From: Acidimicrobiales bacterium
Lineage (GTDB): Bacteria > Actinomycetota > Acidimicrobiia > Acidimicrobiales > VFJN01
Length of the DNA stretch: 8,808 nucleotides
Reading direction: 5' to 3'
Assembly (NCBI GenBank): GCA_016936035.1
Contig: JAFGPU010000013.1
Coordinates: 1 to 8,808, forward strand
In this document: one piece after another, positions 5,219-8,808 of the stretch
Numbering within the stretch: the stretch's first letter is position 1
Layout: each line of letters starts with the position of its first letter
Program-made: the position numbers and the translations under genes
The notes under the pieces: model-generated
What the model was told of the DNA's origin: nothing
The model's database searches: none
The model's input: the letters and a program-made list of their open reading frames with translations, nothing else

Positions 5219-6307
5219 GTGGCCAGTCCGGTCGACTGGGATCTCGCCGAGCGGGTGGCGGTCCGGGTCGCCGGGCGTGAGCCGCTGGCGGCCTCCTACC
5301 ACTACGCGCGCCTCGCGTCCGATTTCGACGAGCTCACCGCCCAGGCGGAAGACCTGGTCGAGCGCGCCACCGGCTTGCGCTCGGCCAGCGGCCCGGCGCG
5401 GGCGCGCGTGGTCGACCGGGGCGACTGGGTCCGCGCCAACCTCGCCAGCTTCGGCCGCCTGCTGCGACCCCTCACCGAGAAGATGGCCGAGCGGCTCGAC
5501 GACCGCCGTGGCCCCGGCGCCGTGGTGGGCGGCGTGTCGCGCAAGGCTGCCGGCGTCGAGGTCGGCGCCCTGCTCGGGTGGATGGCCACCCGGGTGCTCG
5601 GCCAGTACGACCTGCTGATCATCGAGGACGAGGCACCCGAGGACCAGGACATCGTCTACTACGTCGGGCCCAACGTGCTCGCGCTGGAGAAGCGGTTCGG
5701 CTTCCCCCCGCGCGAGTTCCGGCTGTGGCTGGCGCTGCACGAGGTCACCCACCGGGCCCAGTTCACCGGCGTCCCCTGGCTGCGGCCCCACTTCCTGTCG
5801 CTGGTCAACCGCACGCTCGACGTCGTCGATCCCGACCCCAAGCGGTTCCTCGACGCGTTCGCCCGCGTCGTCGACGACCTGCGCTCGGGGCACAACCCGC
5901 TCGACGAGGGGGGCATCGCCACCCTGCTGGCCAGCCCCGACCAGCGCGACCTGTTCGGTCGCATCGGCGGGATGATGAGCCTGCTCGAGGGCCACGGCGA
6001 CGTGACCATGGACCGGGCGGGGGAAGGCCACGTGCCGTCCGCGCCGCGCTTCTCGCGTGCCCTGCGCGAGCGTCGCAAGCAGGGCGGCAGCGCGGCCAAG
6101 GTGCTGCAGAAGGCCATGGGCATCGACGCCAAGCTGAAGCAGTACGCCCAGGGCGAGTCGTTCATCGCCTACGTCGAGCGTCACGGCGGCCCGCACGCCC
6201 TCGACGCCGCCTGGCGCGGCCCGGAGTGGCTGCCCAGCCTGGCCGAGATCCGGTCGCCGCAGGAGTGGCTCGACCGGGTGCGGCTCTCCGAGGAGCTGGT
6301 GGGGTAG
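5219..6307 (+). CDS. DUF2342 zinc-dependent metalloprotease-like protein (F420-associated family)
   Basis: This 362-residue protein is typical of the actinobacterial DUF2342/zincin-like family, often labelled 'coenzyme F420 biosynthesis associated'. A zinc-site HExxH motif (H174-E175-V-T-H178) lies in LWLALHEVTHRAQF, and a downstream acidic residue in LLEGHGDVTMD (E257) is the likely third ligand. The N-terminal DWDLAERVAVRVAG and the PNVLALEKRFGFP segment are also family-like. No signal peptide is seen, so it is probably cytoplasmic. Its substrate is not established; the protease function is inferred from the motif, and the F420 link comes from co-occurrence in genomes. The GTG at 5219 starts 6 bases after the small membrane gene and fits the family's usual N-terminus, though no strong ribosome-binding site is visible. 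tilS follows after 8 bases, as in many actinobacteria. Confidence 0.88.
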   Translation: MASPVDWDLAERVAVRVAGREPLAASYHYARLASDFDELTAQAEDLVERATGLRSASGPARARVVDRGDWVRANLASFGRLLRPLTEKMAERLDDRRGPGAVVGGVSRKAAGVEVGALLGWMATRVLGQYDLLIIEDEAPEDQDIVYYVGPNVLALEKRFGFPPREFRLWLALHEVTHRAQFTGVPWLRPHFLSLVNRTLDVVDPDPKRFLDAFARVVDDLRSGHNPLDEGGIATLLASPDQRDLFGRIGGMMSLLEGHGDVTMDRAGEGHVPSAPRFSRALRERRKQGGSAAKVLQKAMGIDAKLKQYAQGESFIAYVERHGGPHALDAAWRGPEWLPSLAEIRSPQEWLDRVRLSEELVG

Positions 6308-6315
6308 CGGTCTCG

Positions 6316-7254
6316 ATGAGGCCGCCCGGCACCGTGGAGTCGTCCCGCGTGGATGCCCCGGACCCGGCGCCCGACCATCTCGACCGGTTGCTCGCCCGGT
6401 GCGACTTCCCGCCGTCCGGCACGGCGGTGACCTGCGCCGTGTCCGGCGGGCCCGACTCGCTGGCCCTGCTCGCCCTCGCGGTGCACGCCGGCTGCGCGGT
6501 GACCGCGGTGCACGTCGACCACGGGCTCCGGTCGGGCTCGGCCGAGGAGGCCGGGGTCGTGCGGCGCGCGTCCGAGCGGTTCGGCGCCCGGTTCCGAGCC
6601 GAGCGGGTGGTGGTCGAGCCCGGGCCCAACCTCGAGGCCCGGGCTCGGGCGGCCCGCTACGCCGCCCTGCCTCCCGAGGCGCTCACCGGACACACCGCCG
6701 ACGACCAGGCCGAGACCGTGATCCTCAACCTCGTGCGGGGCGCCGGCCTGGACGGGCTCGCCGGCATGGGCCCCGGACGCCGGCCGCTGCGGGCCCTGCG
6801 ACGCCGCGAGACCGCGGCGCTGTGCGCGTCGCTCGGCCTCGAGCCCGTGACCGATCCCTCCAACCTCGATCCGGCGATCCGGCGCAACCGGGTGCGGCAC
6901 GAGGTCGTGCCCCTGCTCGACGCCATCGCCCAGCGCGACGTCGTCCCGGTCATCGCCCGCCAGGCCGACCTGGTGCGCGCGGACGTGCGCCTGCTCGACG
7001 ACCTCGCCGGCGCCATCGACCCCACCGACGCCGCGGCGGTGGCCGCCGCCCCCGCCCCGCTCGGCCGGCGCGCCGTGCGGCAGTGGCTCCGGACCGCCGG
7101 ACCGGGCGGCGGGGAGCGGTACGCGCCGAGCGCCGCGGCCACCGAACGGGTGCTGGCGGTCGCCCGGGGCGATGCCGTCGCCTGCGAGCTGGCGGGAGGA
7201 TGGCGGGTGGCGCGCTCGCAGGGCCGGCTTCGTGTCGAGCCACCGGCCGGATAG
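6316..7254 (+). CDS. tilS: tRNA(Ile)-lysidine synthase
   Basis: ATP-dependent enzyme that converts C34 of the CAU-anticodon isoleucine tRNA to lysidine, allowing AUA reading; essential in most bacteria. The N-type ATP pyrophosphatase P-loop SGGPDS is at residues 43-48. It is followed by AVHVDHGLR, GHTADDQAETVILNLVRGAGLDGL, RPLRALRR, and the tRNA-binding signature DPSNLDPAIRRNRVRHEVVPLL. At 312 residues it is the short actinobacterial form, lacking much of the C-terminal region of longer enzymes such as that of E. coli. The ATG at 6316 is 8 bases after the DUF2342 stop, and GTG codons shortly downstream are possible alternative starts because the first ~35 residues are not conserved in style. 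The TAG stop doubles as part of the hpt -10 box. Confidence 0.93.
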   Translation: MRPPGTVESSRVDAPDPAPDHLDRLLARCDFPPSGTAVTCAVSGGPDSLALLALAVHAGCAVTAVHVDHGLRSGSAEEAGVVRRASERFGARFRAERVVVEPGPNLEARARAARYAALPPEALTGHTADDQAETVILNLVRGAGLDGLAGMGPGRRPLRALRRRETAALCASLGLEPVTDPSNLDPAIRRNRVRHEVVPLLDAIAQRDVVPVIARQADLVRADVRLLDDLAGAIDPTDAAAVAAAPAPLGRRAVRQWLRTAGPGGGERYAPSAAATERVLAVARGDAVACELAGGWRVARSQGRLRVEPPAG

Positions 7255-7257
7255 GTT
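7229..7257 (+). promoter_or_regulatory. Probable hpt promoter overlapping the end of tilS
   Basis: TTCGTG (7229-7234) and TAGGTT (7252-7257) are separated by 17 bases. The -10 box contains the tilS TAG stop codon and ends 9 bases before the hpt ATG, so the mRNA would have little or no leader. The -35 is a weak match to TTGACA. Confidence 0.42.
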
Positions 7258-7266
7258 CTGCTGCGC

Positions 7267-7872
7267 ATGCCGAACGATCCTTCCGGCGTCGCCCCCTCGG
7301 CCACCAGCGACCCTGCCACCAACGGGTTCGACCACCACCTCGACGAGCCCGCCCTCGGCGAGGTGGTCGTCAGCGAGGCCCAGATCAGGGACCGCATCGC
7401 CGAGCTGGGCGCCCAGATCACCGCCGACTTCGCCGGCGACCCCCCGCTGCTGGTCTGCGTGCTCAAGGGCGCGTTCGTGTTCCTGGCGGACCTGGCCCGC
7501 GCCATCCGGTTGCCGATCGAGATCGACTTCATGGCCGTGTCGTCCTACGGCGCCTCGACCCGGTCGTCCGGCGTCGTGCGCATCGTCAAGGACCTCGACA
7601 TCGACCTGGCCGGTCGGCGCGTCATCCTGGTCGAGGACATCGTCGACTCGGGCCTCACCCTCACCTACCTGCGCCGCAACCTCATGGCTCGGCAGCCGGC
7701 CAGCCTCGACGTCTGCGCCCTGTTCGTGCGCCAGGGCAACCAGAAGACGCACGAGGAGCTGCGCTACGTCGGCTTCGAGATCCCTCCCGCCTTCGTCCTG
7801 GGCTACGGCCTCGACGTCGGCGAGCGCTTCCGCAACCTGCCGTACGTGTGCGAGTTCCGAGGCGGCGGCTGA
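7267..7872 (+). CDS. hpt: Hypoxanthine(-guanine) phosphoribosyltransferase
   Basis: Purine salvage enzyme joining hypoxanthine or guanine to PRPP to give IMP or GMP in the cytoplasm. Diagnostic segments are VCVLKGAFVFLADLARAI, DFMAVSSYG, and the PRPP-binding loop LVEDIVDSGLTL with E123-D124 and D127-S128-G129. RFRNLPYVCEF closes the fold. At 201 residues it is slightly longer than the usual ~180, because about 30 polar residues precede the conserved start near EVVVSEAQIRDRI. An internal GTG at about 7363 is an alternative, but the TAGGTT box 9 bases before ATG 7267 favours the longer form. It sits between tilS and ftsH, the conserved actinobacterial order, and may also be transcribed by read-through from the tilS unit. 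Confidence 0.93.
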   Translation: MPNDPSGVAPSATSDPATNGFDHHLDEPALGEVVVSEAQIRDRIAELGAQITADFAGDPPLLVCVLKGAFVFLADLARAIRLPIEIDFMAVSSYGASTRSSGVVRIVKDLDIDLAGRRVILVEDIVDSGLTLTYLRRNLMARQPASLDVCALFVRQGNQKTHEELRYVGFEIPPAFVLGYGLDVGERFRNLPYVCEFRGGG

Positions 7873-7883
7873 CCGGTATGGGC

Positions 7884-7913
7884 CTGACGCTCGCGCCATG
7901 ACACCGATAGCCT
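7884..7913 (+). promoter_or_regulatory. Probable ftsH promoter
   Basis: CTGACG (7884-7889), a good match to TTGACA-type -35 boxes, and TAGCCT (7908-7913) are separated by 18 bases. The -10 box ends 10 bases before the GTG at 7924. No Shine-Dalgarno sequence is seen, consistent with a leaderless or nearly leaderless message. Confidence 0.5.
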
Positions 7914-7923
7914 GGCCCGCACC

Positions 7924-8808
7924 GTGAAACGCTTCCCGCGAGCCGCCCTGCTCTACCTGCTCATCGGTGCTGCTGTGCTCTTCGTGGGCCTCCGGTTCTC
8001 GTCCCGGTCGCCCGAGCGCGAGGACATCGACCTCTCCCGGTTCCGGGAGGCCATCGACGACGGCGAGGTCGCCACCGCCGAGATCAAGGACCGCGACAAC
8101 GAGGTCGTCGGCAAGCTGAGCGACGACACCGAGTACCGGGTGTCGTTCCCGGCCGAGTACGCCGACGAGCTGGTCGACGAGCTCGACGGCGCCGACCCGC
8201 CGGTCGAGGTCACCACCGACTCGCAGTCCGACTCGATGTGGACCGGGCTGCTGTTCAGCCTGCTGCCGATCGTGCTTCTCGTCGGCGCGTTCCTGCTGGT
8301 CATGAACATGATGCAGGGCGGCGGCCGGGGCGTCATGCAGTTCGGCAAGTCCCGGGCCAAGCAGGTGTCCAAGGACGAGCCCACCGTCACCTTCGCCGAC
8401 GTCGCCGGGTGCGACGAGGCGGTCGAGGAGCTGCAGGAGATCAAGGAGTTCCTCCAGGACCCCGCCCGGTTCCAGGCCATCGGCGCCCGCATCCCCAAGG
8501 GCGTGCTGCTCTACGGTCCGCCGGGCACCGGCAAGACGCTGCTCGCCCGGGCGGTGGCCGGCGAGGCGGGCGTGCCGTTCTTCCCGATCTCGGGGTCGGA
8601 CTTCGTCGAGATGTTCGTCGGCGTGGGCGCCAGCCGCGTCCGCGACCTGTTCGAGAAGGCCAAGCAGGCGGCGCCCGCCATCGTGTTCGTCGACGAGATC
8701 GACGCCGTCGGTCGCCACCGTGGCGCCGGCATGGGCGGCGGCCACGACGAGCGCGAGCAGACGCTCAACCAGCTGCTCGTCGAGATGGACGGCTTCGACG
8801 CCCGCACC
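7924..8808 (+). CDS. ftsH: ATP-dependent zinc metalloprotease FtsH (N-terminal part; runs off window)
   Basis: Membrane-bound AAA+ protease that extracts and degrades membrane and short-lived proteins. The visible 295 codons contain transmembrane helix 1 (about residues 7-23), an extracytoplasmic domain of about 80 acidic residues, transmembrane helix 2 (about 105-127), then the AAA+ start [22 protein letters not shown]. Walker A is GPPGTGKT (198-205), the pore loop MFVGVG has F231, and Walker B is IVFVDEID with D257-E258. They are followed by GRHRG and [17 protein letters not shown]. The second region of homology, arginine fingers and HEAGH zinc protease domain must lie beyond base 8808. The GTG at 7924 is preferred because it opens directly before helix 1 and follows a -10 box; the frame is not open from any better upstream start. 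Usual full length is about 600-700 residues. Confidence 0.95.
   Translation, partial: MKRFPRAALLYLLIGAAVLFVGLRFSSRSPEREDIDLSRFREAIDDGEVATAEIKDRDNEVVGKLSDDTEYRVSFPAEYADELVDELDGADPPVEVTTDSQSDSMWTGLLFSLLPIVLLVGAFLLVMNMMQGGGRGVMQFGKSRAKQVSKDEPTVTFADVAGCDEAVEELQEIKEFLQDPARFQAIGARIPKGVLLYGPPGTGKTLLARAVAGEAGVPFFPISGSDFVEMFVGVGASRVRDLFEKAKQAAPAIVFVDEIDAVGRHRGAGMGGGHDEREQTLNQLLVEMDGFDART

Noticed and set aside
7898..7927. Nine-codon frame ATG...TGA overlapping the ftsH GTG, possible leader peptide
   Set aside because: It contains the proposed ftsH -10 box, so it would not be fully transcribed from that promoter. It has no ribosome-binding site and no regulatory codon run.
6181..8745. 854-residue minus-strand reading frame opposite tilS, hpt and ftsH
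   Set aside because: It covers three clearly identified plus-strand genes and has a biased, motif-free composition.
1..8808. Mobile element, prophage, toxin-antitoxin, CRISPR or defence system
   Set aside because: No transposase, integrase, terminal repeats, spaced repeats or defence domains were seen. All genes except the two small or unknown membrane proteins belong to recognisable chromosomal families.

Overview
The window is about 70% G+C, with genes packed almost end to end and many GTG starts. It contains a SigR/RsrA-type thiol-stress pair, a DUF2342 zinc-motif protein, and the order DUF2342–tilS–hpt–ftsH seen in many actinobacteria (for example around mycobacterial hpt and ftsH). This points to a high-GC actinobacterium. 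Acidimicrobiia is my best guess from protein style, but that is inference. No mobile element, CRISPR array, rRNA or tRNA was seen, and no gap between genes exceeds about 115 bases. This reads as a chromosomal core region.

Layout. Bases 1-1412 hold the 3' part of a purple-acid-phosphatase-like metallophosphoesterase, overlapped by 4 bases by an unrecognised four-helix membrane protein. A GC-rich stem at 1403-1448 may end that unit. Bases 1527-3269 encode a membrane-anchored protein with Ig-like repeats and a DUF4015 putative glycoside hydrolase domain. Bases 3313-4163 encode an ECF sigma factor of the SigR/SigH type and its zinc-binding anti-sigma factor of the RsrA type. A polyprenyl-phosphate sugar-1-phosphate transferase lies convergently on the minus strand (4194-4997). 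From about 5022 rightward there is a 42-residue single-helix protein, the DUF2342 protein, tilS, hpt and the first 295 codons of ftsH, which runs off the window.

How it fits together. The sigma/anti-sigma pair should form a thiol-redox switch. The most interesting regulatory signal is a GGAAC-N18-GTT sequence at 5022-5047. It matches the promoter type known for SigR/SigH sigma factors and lies ahead of the small membrane protein, the DUF2342 gene and tilS, so the local sigma factor may drive the neighbouring operon. Several genes also have a TANNNT hexamer 7-10 bases before the start codon and no clear Shine-Dalgarno sequence, a pattern typical of leaderless actinobacterial mRNAs.

I found no convincing wholly new multi-gene system. 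The points most worth checking are the SigR-type promoter, the small membrane protein, the membrane-anchored DUF4015 protein, the uncharacterised membrane partner of the phosphatase, and a LexA-box-like palindrome at the end of the anti-sigma gene.
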